This document shows, in pieces, positions 55,921 to 64,000 of a stretch of DNA of 64,000 bases. The position numbers were made by a program, and so were the translations under genes. Source of the stretch: Novosphingobium beihaiense. Lineage in GTDB: Bacteria > Pseudomonadota > Alphaproteobacteria > Sphingomonadales > Sphingomonadaceae. The notes beneath the pieces were generated by a model that had not been told where the DNA came from, made no database searches, and was given only the letters and a program-made list of their open reading frames with translations. How positions within the stretch are numbered: position 1 is the first letter of the stretch; every line of letters starts with the position of its first letter. The DNA is taken from assembly GCF_022832375.1 (NCBI RefSeq), contig NZ_JALHLG010000005.1, positions 62,001 through 126,000 of the forward strand, in the 5' to 3' direction.

Positions 55921-58059
55921 TCAGAACTTCGTGCTCAGCCCGACGTTGATCGAACGGCCCCGGCCCGGGACGGGACGCAAAGTGCCGGTGTTCTTGAAAT
56001 CGCCCAGCGAAACCCCGCCGAGCGGCAGGTCATAGCCCTTGTCGAACAGGTTCTGCGCCTCCAGGCTCAGACGCCATCCGGCCAGCCTGTAGGCGGCGTT
56101 GAGATTGACGAGAGCATAGGCTGCCGTTTCGGGCTCGTTGCGGCGCGGATCGACGCGGTCCTTGCGGTCCACCCATTCCACTTCGCCGCCCAGTTCCAGC
56201 GCGCCCGCGCGGTGGGTGAGGCCGAGCTTCGCATTGAGCGGCATCTGGTGATAGAGCGGCAGGTTCTGGCTGAGGTTCTCGCCATGGACCCATGCCAGCG
56301 AGGCCGAGACCATGGTGCCGTTCTCGCGCGTGCCGGCCAGCACGGCATCGCCCGAAACCTCCACGCCGTAGAATTCGGCATCGAGATTGGCGAACTGCAA
56401 CTGCACGAACCCGGTGGGCATGCCCATCATGTCCGTGAAGGCCTGCAAATAGACCGCGTCGATGTAGTCGTTGACGTGGGTGTAATAGGGCGAGATCTTC
56501 AGCGAGACGCCTTCGGCCAGAGCCACGGAGAGCGTGGCGCTTACCGTATCGGCGCGTTCGGGCTTGAGCGCGAGGTTGCCGACATAGCCGTTGCCGTCAC
56601 CGAACCAGCCGATCATCCGGCTCGCCATCGAGCCCCGGCCCCAGGTGTAGCGCTCGTAGATATTGGGCGAGCGCACCTTGTGGGCATAGCCGAGTTCGAC
56701 TTTGAGCGTATCCACCGGCGCCCAGGTGACGATGGCCGAGTCGCTCCAGTTGTTGTCGTTGCGGCCGTGGCTCGCGGCGTTGAAGGCATTGGCGGCCATC
56801 ACGTCGGCCATCTGCATCATCGAGGTGCCGTAGGGCTGCACGTCACCGGTGTTCATCTCGACCCGGTCGAAACGCGCGCCCACCACGCTGGAGAGCGTGT
56901 CCGACCACTGCGCCTGCCATTCGGCATAAGCGCCGATGCGGTTGCGGTGGCCCTTGTTGATGTTCACGAACGTGCCCGGGCCCATCATCATCGATCCCGC
57001 GACCGGCGGCCAATAATCGTTCAGCCACTGGTGATGGTATTCGAGGCCCAGCTTCACGGTGTCGCGCTTCGACAGCGGCAGTTCGAACTTCGCCGCGCTG
57101 GTAAAGGTGTGAACTTCGGTGTTCATCGGCATGTCGCCGGGGAGCTTGTCGGCGAGGAAGTTCATCTTGTGGTCGGTGTCGCGGTAGCTGGCCGAGAGGT
57201 CCACATTGCCCCAGTCGAACACGCCCCGGTAGCGGCCCTGCACGAACCAGCTCTTGTTGGAGGTCATGTCCATCCACTGGTTGGCGAAGCCTTCGTAAGG
57301 GCTGAAGTGATAGCCGCCCTTGATCTCCCACAGCCCCGCCGCGTTCTGCCAGGCGAGCGCGAGGGCATGGTCGGTCTTGGCATATTCGGTGGAGCGCACC
57401 GTGCCTCTCTTGCCGCCGCCCTTGTAGTTGTCCGCCTGGGTATAGGAGCCGGTGTAGGTGGCGCTGAGGTTCTCGCTGGCGGCAGTCAGCGTCACCGCGC
57501 CGCCGAAACCGTCTCCGTTCGAGCGGTAGAAGGCGGAAGCCTCGCCGGTCAGCAGCAGAGTGCCGTCAGTGGAAAAGCGCGGTTCGGGGCCGGAGACCCA
57601 GATCACGCCGCCGATGTTGTCGCCCCCCAGACTCACCGGCGCGACGCCGGGGATCACCGAAACCGAAGCGATGGTCTGCGGGATCGTGTAGGACAGCGGC
57701 GAATTCATGTCGTTGGGGCAGGCCGCATCGATGGGCTGGCCGTCCACCAGCACTTTGATGCGCTGTTCCGACAGGCCGCGAATGGCAGGCATCGAGGAGA
57801 AACCGCCGCCGCTGTTGACACTGACGCCGGGGATGGCGGTGAGGGCCTTGGCCGTGTCGCTGGAGGTGGGGCTGGCGTCCTTCAGATCCTGTGCCGAAAG
57901 GGCGGTTTCGGCCAGCGGCTGACCTGCGGTTACGCCGCCCGAGGTTTCGACATCGACAGTGGGAAGCGGCGTTTCGCTGTCCTGCGCGAAGACCGGCGTG
58001 GAAAGTAGAGTGGAAGTGGCGAGAAGAGCAGCGCGCAGGGCGCGGGTGTGGTGAAACAT
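55921..58059 (-). CDS. OprC/NosA-like copper TonB-dependent receptor
   Basis: A 712-aa outer-membrane receptor with signal peptide ending TPVFAQD, TonB box-like TVDVET, plug and 22-strand barrel ending VGLSTKF. Two motifs point to copper: CxxxM (Cys114-Met118, in AACPNDMNSPLSY) and HxM (His297-Met299, in DTDHKMNF), the ligand pairs described for Pseudomonas OprC. Further Met clusters (SMMMG, SMMQM, DMMGM) line likely loops. The upstream gene is a DUF2946 protein and the downstream gene a TonB, the expected copper-uptake setting. Length and plug NIGGVIWVSGPEP are normal. Confidence 0.92.
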   Translation of the reverse strand: MFHHTRALRAALLATSTLLSTPVFAQDSETPLPTVDVETSGGVTAGQPLAETALSAQDLKDASPTSSDTAKALTAIPGVSVNSGGGFSSMPAIRGLSEQRIKVLVDGQPIDAACPNDMNSPLSYTIPQTIASVSVIPGVAPVSLGGDNIGGVIWVSGPEPRFSTDGTLLLTGEASAFYRSNGDGFGGAVTLTAASENLSATYTGSYTQADNYKGGGKRGTVRSTEYAKTDHALALAWQNAAGLWEIKGGYHFSPYEGFANQWMDMTSNKSWFVQGRYRGVFDWGNVDLSASYRDTDHKMNFLADKLPGDMPMNTEVHTFTSAAKFELPLSKRDTVKLGLEYHHQWLNDYWPPVAGSMMMGPGTFVNINKGHRNRIGAYAEWQAQWSDTLSSVVGARFDRVEMNTGDVQPYGTSMMQMADVMAANAFNAASHGRNDNNWSDSAIVTWAPVDTLKVELGYAHKVRSPNIYERYTWGRGSMASRMIGWFGDGNGYVGNLALKPERADTVSATLSVALAEGVSLKISPYYTHVNDYIDAVYLQAFTDMMGMPTGFVQLQFANLDAEFYGVEVSGDAVLAGTRENGTMVSASLAWVHGENLSQNLPLYHQMPLNAKLGLTHRAGALELGGEVEWVDRKDRVDPRRNEPETAAYALVNLNAAYRLAGWRLSLEAQNLFDKGYDLPLGGVSLGDFKNTGTLRPVPGRGRSINVGLSTKF

Positions 58060-58181
58060 CGTCTATTCCTGAATCAGCATGGGAAAGCGGCATGGCCTCA
58101 CGCCCGCGCGCGAAAGCGGGGCATGCGGCGATGCGCGTCATGTCAGCTCGTGCGCGTCCTTCGGAGCGCGTGCGGCCGGTT

Positions 58182-58586
58182 TCAGGAAAGCGCTGGTGGT
58201 CCTCGCAGCGGTGGGGTCAGGAAGCCGATGCGCGAAAGGCGCAGTGGCGAGACGGGCGCAAAGCCCAGCGCCAGAATGAAGGCCAGCGCCAGAACCAGCA
58301 GGCCATCGTCGGCCCCGGCCAGCAGATGCATCGACAGCGCGGTGAAAGGGCAGTCCTTCGCCGCCTTCGTATGCTCGTCCGCCGCATTGTGCGGCTTGCC
58401 GGGAATGGTCAGTTTGGAGAGCACCGAGCCGCCCTGGCCATCGCAGATCTCGATGGTGAACGACTTGGCGGCGCTGGACCCGATCATGTACCCGGCGGGC
58501 ACGAACGCCTTCATCGCCAGCGCAAGCGCCAGGATCATGGCCGCGACACGGATATGCCGCTGCAGAAAGGCTCGAATCAGGTGCAT
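58182..58586 (-). CDS. DUF2946 family membrane protein
   Basis: A 134-aa protein with two hydrophobic segments (AAMILALALAMKAFVPAGYM near the start and GLLVLALAFILALGFAPV later) around a short exposed loop with KDCPFTALSMHLLAG. These are hallmarks of DUF2946, a family often found beside copper receptors. The Cys/Met/His residues in the loop could handle metal. It lies 122 bases upstream of the OprC-like receptor on the same strand, making a DUF2946-receptor-TonB unit. Confidence 0.85.
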   Translation of the reverse strand: MHLIRAFLQRHIRVAAMILALALAMKAFVPAGYMIGSSAAKSFTIEICDGQGGSVLSKLTIPGKPHNAADEHTKAAKDCPFTALSMHLLAGADDGLLVLALAFILALGFAPVSPLRLSRIGFLTPPLRGPPALS

Positions 58587-58674
58587 CCGCTGGTCCCGTA
58601 TCGTCCCTTGCCCGCGTTGTCATCGGTCTGAGTCAAGAAACCGGGATGGCGGTGGCGGGTATCAGTGCCCCGGA

Positions 58675-59910
58675 TCAATGCACGGCGAGGACCATGTTGC
58701 GCACTTGCGGATAGACCTGCTTTTCCCACTTCGAGCCCGAGAACACGCCGTAGTGCCCGACGCCGGGCTGCAAGTGATGGCGTTTCAGATGCGGGCGCAG
58801 GCTGGTGCAGAGCAAGTGCGCCGCCGCCGTCTGCCCGACGGCGCAGATATCGTCGCGCTCGCCTTCTACCGTGAGCAGGGCGGTCTTGCGGATGGCGCCG
58901 CAGTCCACGGTGCGGCCGCGGTGCTGCAATTCGCCTTTGGCCAGCAGCGCGCGCTGAAACACCTTGTCTATCGTTTCGAGATAGAATTCCGCCGTCAGGT
59001 CCAGTACGGCGAGATATTCGTCGTAGAAACCGGCGATCTTGGCGGCTTCGGCCTGCTCCACATCGGCGATATGCTGGTAGAGCTTGCGGAACTGGCTGGT
59101 GTGGCGGCCCATGTTCATTGCCATGAACGCCATGAGCTGGATGAAACCGGGATAGACCTTGCGCCCCGCGCCCTTGTGGCGCCAGGGGACGGTGTGGATG
59201 AGGTTCGCCTCGAACCACTCGAAGCTCTGGCTGGTTGCCAGCTCGTTAACCACGGTGGGGGATTCGCGGGTGTCGATCGGGCCGCCCATCAGCGTCATCG
59301 AACGGGGCTGGAGCGGATCGTTATCCTGCGCCATCACGGCAACAGCCGTGAGTACCGGCACGCAGGGCTGGCACACGGCCAGTACATGTGCGCCCCGGCC
59401 CGTTTCGGCATCGCCGAGTTCCTGCAGGAAGCGGATCACGTAGTCGGTATAGTCCTCGAACCCGAAAGGCCCGGCCGAAACCGGCACGTCGCGGGCATTC
59501 TTCCAGTCGGTGAGATAGACGTCGTGATCGCGCAGCAGCGTTTCCACGGTATTGCGCAGCAAGGTGGAGAAGTGCCCCGAAAGCGGTGCGACGACGAGAA
59601 TTTTCGGCTGCGGCGCGGTGACTTCGGGCTTGGCGAAGTGAAGCAGGTTGCCGAAAGGCAGGTCCAGCGCGATCTCTTCGTGCACTTTGACCAGCGTGTT
59701 GCCGGTGAGGATTTCGCCGATGTCGTAAGGCGGGCGGTGGTGCGTGATCGCGGCCTTGTGGAATACTTCGGCCAGCGCGAACAGGCGGCGGGCGAAAGGC
59801 ATGTCCTCGGCCCCGCCCAGGAACCGGTCGCGGAAACCCGTCGCGGCCCGTGCTGCGAGGCGTGCGGGCGCCATCATGTCGCAATAGGCCTGATATGCCT
59901 GATAGAGCAT
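58675..59910 (-). CDS. phaZ: Intracellular polyhydroxyalkanoate depolymerase
   Basis: A 411-aa hydrolase that mobilises PHA storage granules. The family starts MLYQAYQAYCDMMAPARLAA. It shows TLVKVHEEIALDLPFGNLLHF, PKILVVAPLSGHFSTLLRNTVETLL, HDVYLTDWKNARDVP, the nucleophile elbow AVCQPCVP (Cys in the lipase-box position, as in type I intracellular enzymes), LMGGPID, and the late GVGHYGVFSG with the catalytic His. The start was placed where homology begins; the upstream open frame is not conserved in character. Divergent from a glutathione transferase. Confidence 0.93.
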   Translation of the reverse strand: MLYQAYQAYCDMMAPARLAARAATGFRDRFLGGAEDMPFARRLFALAEVFHKAAITHHRPPYDIGEILTGNTLVKVHEEIALDLPFGNLLHFAKPEVTAPQPKILVVAPLSGHFSTLLRNTVETLLRDHDVYLTDWKNARDVPVSAGPFGFEDYTDYVIRFLQELGDAETGRGAHVLAVCQPCVPVLTAVAVMAQDNDPLQPRSMTLMGGPIDTRESPTVVNELATSQSFEWFEANLIHTVPWRHKGAGRKVYPGFIQLMAFMAMNMGRHTSQFRKLYQHIADVEQAEAAKIAGFYDEYLAVLDLTAEFYLETIDKVFQRALLAKGELQHRGRTVDCGAIRKTALLTVEGERDDICAVGQTAAAHLLCTSLRPHLKRHHLQPGVGHYGVFSGSKWEKQVYPQVRNMVLAVH

Positions 59911-60032
59911 GTGCAACATTTCCCCGGCTGGCCTTATATGCCGGGAATCGCGCCCCAGCATGCAATCGGCTCTGGATTTATGCTGCACTGCGGCATAGGC
60001 TGATGCAAGCAAAACCAACCTGCCAAGGGTAA

Positions 60033-60707
60033 ATGCCGATGACCGATGAGGCCACGATCGGGGCCATGCTCACGATTTCCAGCAAGACCTACTCGGCCTG
60101 GTCGCTGCGCGGCTGGCTGCTGTGCAGGCTGGCGGGGCTCGACGTTACCGAACGGCAGGTTCCCAACGATGCGGCGAACCGGGCGGAACTATTGCTGTTG
60201 TCCCCTTCCGTGCTGGTGCCGCGTCTGACCTATCAGGGGGCGAGCGTGTGGGATACGCTGGCGATTGCCGAATTTCTCAACGAGCAGTTCCCCGAGGCGC
60301 AGATGCTGCCGGCCGATCCGATCGCGCGGGCGCATTGCCGCTCAATTTCGGGCGAGATCCATTCGGGCTTCACCAACTTGCGCTCGGCGCTGCCGATGAA
60401 CCTGAAAGTGAAGCATGAAGCCTTTCCGGTCTTTTCCGGCGCCCGGCCGGATATCGAGCGGATCGAGACGATCTGGACCGATTGTCTGGAGCGCTACGGC
60501 GGGCCGTTCCTGTTCGGGGCCAAGCCCACGGTGGCCGATGCGATGTATGCCCCGGTGACGACGCGTTTCGTGACGTATGCGGTGCCGCTTTCCCCGCCGT
60601 GCGAGGCCTATTGCCAAACGATCGCGGACTGGGCGCCGATGCAGGAATGGACAGCGGCGGCGAAGGCGGAGCCGGAGGAGATCGAGGAACTCGACGTCGA
60701 GTTCTGA
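60033..60707 (+). CDS. Glutathione S-transferase family protein
   Basis: A 224-aa protein. The thioredoxin-like half contains TISSKTYSAWSLRGWLLCRLAGLDV (Ser-rich active-site loop) and LVPRLTYQGASVWDTLAIAEFLNEQFP (cis-Pro and the Asp/Thr contacts). The helical half contains GGPFLFGAKPTVADAMYAPVTTRF with the capping box. It resembles the maleylacetoacetate-isomerase-like/zeta-near group. AAGGG precedes the first ATG; a second ATG is two codons in. Expressed away from phaZ; a hairpin follows at 60744. Confidence 0.88.
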   Translation: MPMTDEATIGAMLTISSKTYSAWSLRGWLLCRLAGLDVTERQVPNDAANRAELLLLSPSVLVPRLTYQGASVWDTLAIAEFLNEQFPEAQMLPADPIARAHCRSISGEIHSGFTNLRSALPMNLKVKHEAFPVFSGARPDIERIETIWTDCLERYGGPFLFGAKPTVADAMYAPVTTRFVTYAVPLSPPCEAYCQTIADWAPMQEWTAAAKAEPEEIEELDVEF

Positions 60708-60743
60708 GGGGCGGCCATTTTTACAGGCCCCAGACGCCAGTCG

Positions 60744-60772
60744 ACCCGGCGGGCATGTGTTGCCCACCGGGT
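60744..60772. terminator. Bidirectional hairpin between glutathione transferase and flagellin
   Basis: ACCCGGCGGGC and GCCCACCGGGT form an 11-bp stem with one mismatch and a 7-base loop. The plus-strand tail is CTTTC and the minus tail lacks T's. It sits between two convergent genes and probably helps stop both. Confidence 0.7.
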
Positions 60773-60803
60773 CTTTCGGGACCTGGTTTGGTCTCGCTGG
60801 GGA

Positions 60804-61628
60804 TTACTTGAGCAGGCTCAGGACATTCTGCTGGCTCTGGTTGGCCTGCGAGAGCATCGCGGTGGAAGCCTGCGAAAGGATCTGCGCCTTGGCCATCGCG
60901 GTGGTTTCCAGCGAGTAGTCGGCGTCTTCGATCCGCGAACGGGCGTCCGAAAGGTTCGTCACGTTGCTGGTCAGGTTGGTGATCGCCGATTCGAGGCGGT
61001 TCTGGCCTGCACCCAGCGAAGCGCGGGTTGCGTTCACATCGTCGAGGGCGGCATCGACATTGTCGAGCGTGGTCGACGCAGCACCGCTCGTCGAAACGTC
61101 CAGCGCCGTGGTGGACAGGTTCGTGCCGTCGATTGCGGTCGAGGTGAGAGCCACGGTCTCGCCGGAGTTGGCGCCGGTCTGGATGTTGAAGCTGACGTCC
61201 GAACCCGAAGTGGTCGAGAACAGCGTGTTGCCGTTGAAAGTGGTCTGCGCCAGAACGTCGTCGATCTGAGCGGTCAGTGCGGAGACTTCCGACTGCATCG
61301 CGTCACGGTCGGTGTTCTGATAGGTGCCCGAGGAGGACTGCACGGCCAGTTCGCGAACACGCTGCAGCATGTTGGTGACTTCCGAGAGCGCGCCGTCGGC
61401 GGTCTGGGCCAGCGAGATACCGTCGTTGGCGTTGCGGATGCCCTGGTTCATGCCCTTGATGAGCGAGGTCATCGAGGTGGCGATCGCGAGGCCGGCGGCA
61501 TCATCCTTGGAGCTGTTGATGCGCTTGCCGGTGGAAAGGCGTTCCATCGAGGTGCCAAGCATCTTGTTGGCTGAAATCGAAGCATTCGAAGCGCGGATGG
61601 CGCTGATATTCGTGTTGATAACAGACAT
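60804..61628 (-). CDS. Flagellin
   Basis: A 274-aa filament protein. The conserved N-terminal D0/D1 ([49 protein letters not shown]) and C-terminal D1/D0 ([59 protein letters not shown]) are joined by a short Ser/Thr-rich centre, so the outer D2/D3 domains are missing, as usual in small alphaproteobacterial flagellins. GGGGAATTA precedes the ATG. Other flagellar genes are not in the window; transcription is isolated with its own 5' region of about 250 bases. Confidence 0.96.
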   Translation of the reverse strand: MSVINTNISAIRASNASISANKMLGTSMERLSTGKRINSSKDDAAGLAIATSMTSLIKGMNQGIRNANDGISLAQTADGALSEVTNMLQRVRELAVQSSSGTYQNTDRDAMQSEVSALTAQIDDVLAQTTFNGNTLFSTTSGSDVSFNIQTGANSGETVALTSTAIDGTNLSTTALDVSTSGAASTTLDNVDAALDDVNATRASLGAGQNRLESAITNLTSNVTNLSDARSRIEDADYSLETTAMAKAQILSQASTAMLSQANQSQQNVLSLLK

Positions 61629-61882
61629 GATTAATTCCCCAGTTTTCAGTCGCTTGTGAGCGCCGTTTCGGGGCACCCGTTGGACATGAAGGAGAACGGC
61701 GGGGGTGGCGGGGGTTTTAAGGGATTGACGGCGATTAACCGCATTTCGCAGCATTACAGTCATCCATCAGGCCGCCGAAATGCGTGATATTTCCATGGCT
61801 TCCAGCACTTTGGCTTGATCGCGGAAAAATTCGCCCGCATGTCACTTTTTATCAATTTTCATGAACGGGGAATCAGCGTTCC

Positions 61883-62827
61883 ATGCCTTCCGGTCTTGTT
61901 GCCCTGCTCGATGATGTCTCGGTAATCGCCCGCGCGGCTTCCGCATCGCTTGACGATGTCGGGGCAGGGGTGGCCAAAGCGGGCAGCAAAGCCGCCGGTG
62001 TCGTGATCGACGATGCCGCGGTCACGCCGGGCTATGTCACAGGCTTCACCCCGGACCGTGAATTGCCGATCATCTGGAAGATCACCAAAGGCAGCTTGCG
62101 TAACAAGCTGCTGATCCTGCTGCCGCTGGCGCTGTTGCTGAGCGCCTTGCTGCCTTCCGCGATCATCCCGATCCTGATGCTGGGCGGGTGCTATCTCTCG
62201 TTCGAGGGGGCGGAGAAAGTGATCGAGAAGCTTGGCGGCCAAAAGCATGGCGAAACGCTGGAGGATCCGATCGAGGATGCCGTCAGCTTCGAGAATGCGC
62301 GCGTTTCCGGCGCCATTCGCACCGACCTGATCCTGTCCGCCGAAATCATGGCGATCGCTCTGTCACAAGTCGAAGACACCACGCTGCTGACGCGGGCGGT
62401 GGCGCTGGCCGCGGTGGGCGTGCTGATTACGGCGGGTGTCTATGGCGCAGTGGCGCTGATCGTGAAGATGGACGATGTGGGACTGCATCTGGCGCAAAAG
62501 ACCGGCGCCGCGGCGCAGGCCACCGGACGGTTCCTGCTGCGGGCGATGCCGGTGGTGTTGCAGCTCCTGGGCAGCGTCGGGACGCTCGCCATGCTCTGGG
62601 TAGGCGGCGGGATCATCCTGCACGGGCTGGAGGAACTGGGGCTTCCGCAGCCTGCGCATGTCGCCCATGGCATCGAACATGCGCTGGCGGGGATCGGCGG
62701 ACCGCTGGGCGGGGCGCTGGGCTGGCTGGGCTACGCCACGGTTTCGGCGCTGGCCGGGCTGGCGCTCGGGACGGTGATTGCCGTCCTGGCGCATATGGCG
62801 GGGGCATTGCGCGGCAAGCCGCACTGA
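61883..62827 (+). CDS. DUF808 family inner-membrane protein
   Basis: A 314-aa membrane protein of the DUF808 (YedI) family: the start PSGLVALLDDVSVIARAASASLDDV is diagnostic, as are TPDRELPIIWKITKGSLRNK, GGCYLSFEGAEKV and the DLILSAEIMAIAL helix. About six to seven transmembrane helices are visible. Function is unknown. It is divergent from flagellin and converges on the chemotaxis receptor gene. Confidence 0.93.
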   Translation: MPSGLVALLDDVSVIARAASASLDDVGAGVAKAGSKAAGVVIDDAAVTPGYVTGFTPDRELPIIWKITKGSLRNKLLILLPLALLLSALLPSAIIPILMLGGCYLSFEGAEKVIEKLGGQKHGETLEDPIEDAVSFENARVSGAIRTDLILSAEIMAIALSQVEDTTLLTRAVALAAVGVLITAGVYGAVALIVKMDDVGLHLAQKTGAAAQATGRFLLRAMPVVLQLLGSVGTLAMLWVGGGIILHGLEELGLPQPAHVAHGIEHALAGIGGPLGGALGWLGYATVSALAGLALGTVIAVLAHMAGALRGKPH

Positions 62828-62847
62828 GAAGAGGTGCCCTGCCAAAA

Positions 62848-62873
62848 CGGGCTCTGAGCCTGCTCAGAGCCCG
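62848..62873 (-). terminator. Strong terminator of the chemotaxis receptor gene
   Basis: CGGGCTCTGAGC and GCTCAGAGCCCG are a perfect 12-bp inverted repeat with two bases between (four or more unpaired in practice). On the minus strand it is followed by TTTTGG, 12 bases after the receptor stop; on the plus strand it lies 20 bases after the DUF808 gene. Confidence 0.85.
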
Positions 62874-62884
62874 GGAGAGTTCTT

Positions 62885-64000
62885 TCAGAATTCGGACCAG
62901 TCGTCCTGTGCTACTTTGACGGCGGCTGCACCGCCGCCCGCCACGGCGCGCAGCGGTGCGGCGGCCGGACGCGGCGCTGCCGCCGGTCTGGGGGCGAAGG
63001 CTGCAGTCTGAGCCTGATTGCCGCCAAGCTTGAACATTTTCACCAGGCTGGCGAGTTCCTCTGCCTGCGATGCCAGATTGCGGGCTGCCGCAGTGGCTTC
63101 CTCGACCATGGCGGCGTTCTGCTGGGTCATGCGGTCCATATCACCAACGGCGGAGTTGACCTGCCCGAGCTGCCCGGCCTGATGATGCGCCTGTTCGGAG
63201 ATCTGGGACGCCAGGCTCGTAATCCCAGTGACCTTTTCGACGATACGATGGAAGACTTCGCCGGTGCGGCCCACAAGAGTCACACCGCGCTCCACCTGCT
63301 GTTCGGAATCGTTGATCAGATTCTTGATGCTCTGCGCAGCCTCGGCGGAGCGCTGCGCCAGCGCGCGCACTTCGGTGGCCACGACGGCGAAGCCTTTGCC
63401 GGCATCGCCTGCACGCGCGGCTTCGACCCCGGCGTTCAGCGCCAGCAGATTGGTCTGGAAGGCAATCCCGTCGATCACGTTGACGAAGGCGCCGATTTCC
63501 TGTGCTGACTTCTGAATGCCGTCCATCGCCTCGACCGCATCTTCAACGACCTTGCCGCCTTCGCGGGCTTCGTTTTCGGCCTGTCCAACCGACTGGTTGA
63601 CTTCGCTTGCGCCTTGCGCGGCGGATTGCACGCCCGACGTCAGCTGGTTCAGCGCGGCGGCGGATTCCTCCAGCGCCGCAGCCTGGCTTTCGGTTCGCCG
63701 GGACAAATCGTCGCTGGCGGAACGGATTTCCGAGGAGCCGACGCGGATCTGATCGGAGGCGGCCTGCACGCTGCCCAGGGCTTTGGTGATCGCTTCGCAC
63801 ATCGTGGCGAAATCGCTCTCGATCTGCGCGAACTCCTCAGGCAGGTCTTCGACGCGCACGGTCAGATCGCCTTGGGCGACGCGTTCGAGCGCGGTCGAGA
63901 GGTTCTCCAGAACCCTTTCCCGGTTTTCGTCCTTGGCCTTGAGGTAGGATGACGTCGCGAGTTCCATATCGAGCAGCGCCATCTTGATCAGAGTGCCGAT
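62885..64000 (-). CDS. Methyl-accepting chemotaxis protein, C-terminal part (runs off window)
   Basis: The last 370 or so residues of a chemoreceptor; the frame stays open to the right edge, so the N-terminus is missing. It shows a HAMP-like segment (VLENLSTALERVAQGDLTVRVEDLP), a long coiled coil, the highly conserved signalling tip NVIDGIAFQTNLLALNAGVEAARAGDAGKGFAVVATEVRALAQRSAEAA, and methylation helices. An Ala/Pro-rich tail ends DDWSEF, which resembles the CheR-docking pentapeptide. It controls the flagellar motor through CheA/CheW. Sensor specificity cannot be told from this part. Confidence 0.95.
   Translation of the reverse strand: MGTLIKMALLDMELATSSYLKAKDENRERVLENLSTALERVAQGDLTVRVEDLPEEFAQIESDFATMCEAITKALGSVQAASDQIRVGSSEIRSASDDLSRRTESQAAALEESAAALNQLTSGVQSAAQGASEVNQSVGQAENEAREGGKVVEDAVEAMDGIQKSAQEIGAFVNVIDGIAFQTNLLALNAGVEAARAGDAGKGFAVVATEVRALAQRSAEAAQSIKNLINDSEQQVERGVTLVGRTGEVFHRIVEKVTGITSLASQISEQAHHQAGQLGQVNSAVGDMDRMTQQNAAMVEEATAAARNLASQAEELASLVKMFKLGGNQAQTAAFAPRPAAAPRPAAAPLRAVAGGGAAAVKVAQDDWSEF

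Noticed and set aside
56212..58008. 598-codon plus-strand open frame opposite the OprC-like receptor
   Set aside because: Antisense shadow of a well-supported receptor gene; no recognisable family.
61640..61860. Sigma-28 or CtrA site upstream of flagellin
   Set aside because: Only partial matches (TAAA with poor second box; TTAA pairs at wrong spacing) could be seen.

Overview
The window looks like chromosomal DNA from a GC-rich alphaproteobacterium of the sphingomonad group (Novosphingobium/Sphingobium type). The signs are an NDUFS4-type complex I accessory subunit, several TonB-dependent receptors (TBDRs) with their own TonB proteins, a FecI/FecR/STN-receptor signalling set, a small flagellin, a 3-TM gene-transfer-agent-type holin, an intracellular PHA depolymerase, and the ffs-dnaX-ybaB and yajC-secD-secF orders. 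Genus assignment is inference; there is no rRNA in the window.

Layout. 1-9.0 kb: a TBDR cut by the window edge. A two-component pair follows, with its regulator transcribed leftward and its kinase rightward beyond an outer-membrane barrel and a DUF3313 lipoprotein. Then comes a complete fecI-fecR-fecA-like cell-surface signalling operon. 9.1-14 kb: tRNA-Pro(TGG), a CAT tRNA (probably Ile2), a NodB-like deacetylase, a cytosolic histidine kinase, an Lrp-type regulator and aroQ. 14.07-16.9 kb is an accessory patch: a decayed IS5-family element with two frameshifts and a stop, a repeat-rich AT-rich gap, an AT-rich SAM methyltransferase, and a lone holin next to tRNA-Pro(GGG).

17-50 kb is mainly housekeeping: yajC-secD-secF, a glycosyltransferase, a small XRE repressor divergent from a DUF6456 gene, an ABC-F ATPase, a PepSY/response regulator/kinase group, chorismate mutase, polyprenyl synthase, a TonB-like protein, two GGDEF-EAL proteins, hrpB, the complex I subunit, SRP RNA, dnaX, ybaB, lon, asd, an L,D-transpeptidase, amn and rpsF-rpsR-rplI. 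50.5-64 kb: a GlxA-type regulator divergent from a glutathione transferase, a DUF3857/transglutaminase/TPR protein, a copper-uptake operon (DUF2946, OprC-like receptor, TonB), phaZ, a second glutathione transferase, flagellin, a DUF808 protein and a chemotaxis receptor cut by the right edge.

The most unusual structures are intergenic. (1) Two mirror-image arrays of about 21-bp units with core CAARGTGACAC lie at 23.34-23.48 kb and 50.26-50.42 kb. Each is joined to a conserved 34-36 bp core and one inverted unit, and together they bracket 27 kb of core genes. (2) A 146-nt imperfect hairpin with 19-bp perfect end arms appears to split a dispersed REP-like repeat. (3) A shared GATAACC-N5-GGTTT sequence lies upstream of both the lone holin and the XRE repressor. 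(4) The TBDR of the copper operon carries the full CxxxM and HxM copper-ligand motifs.
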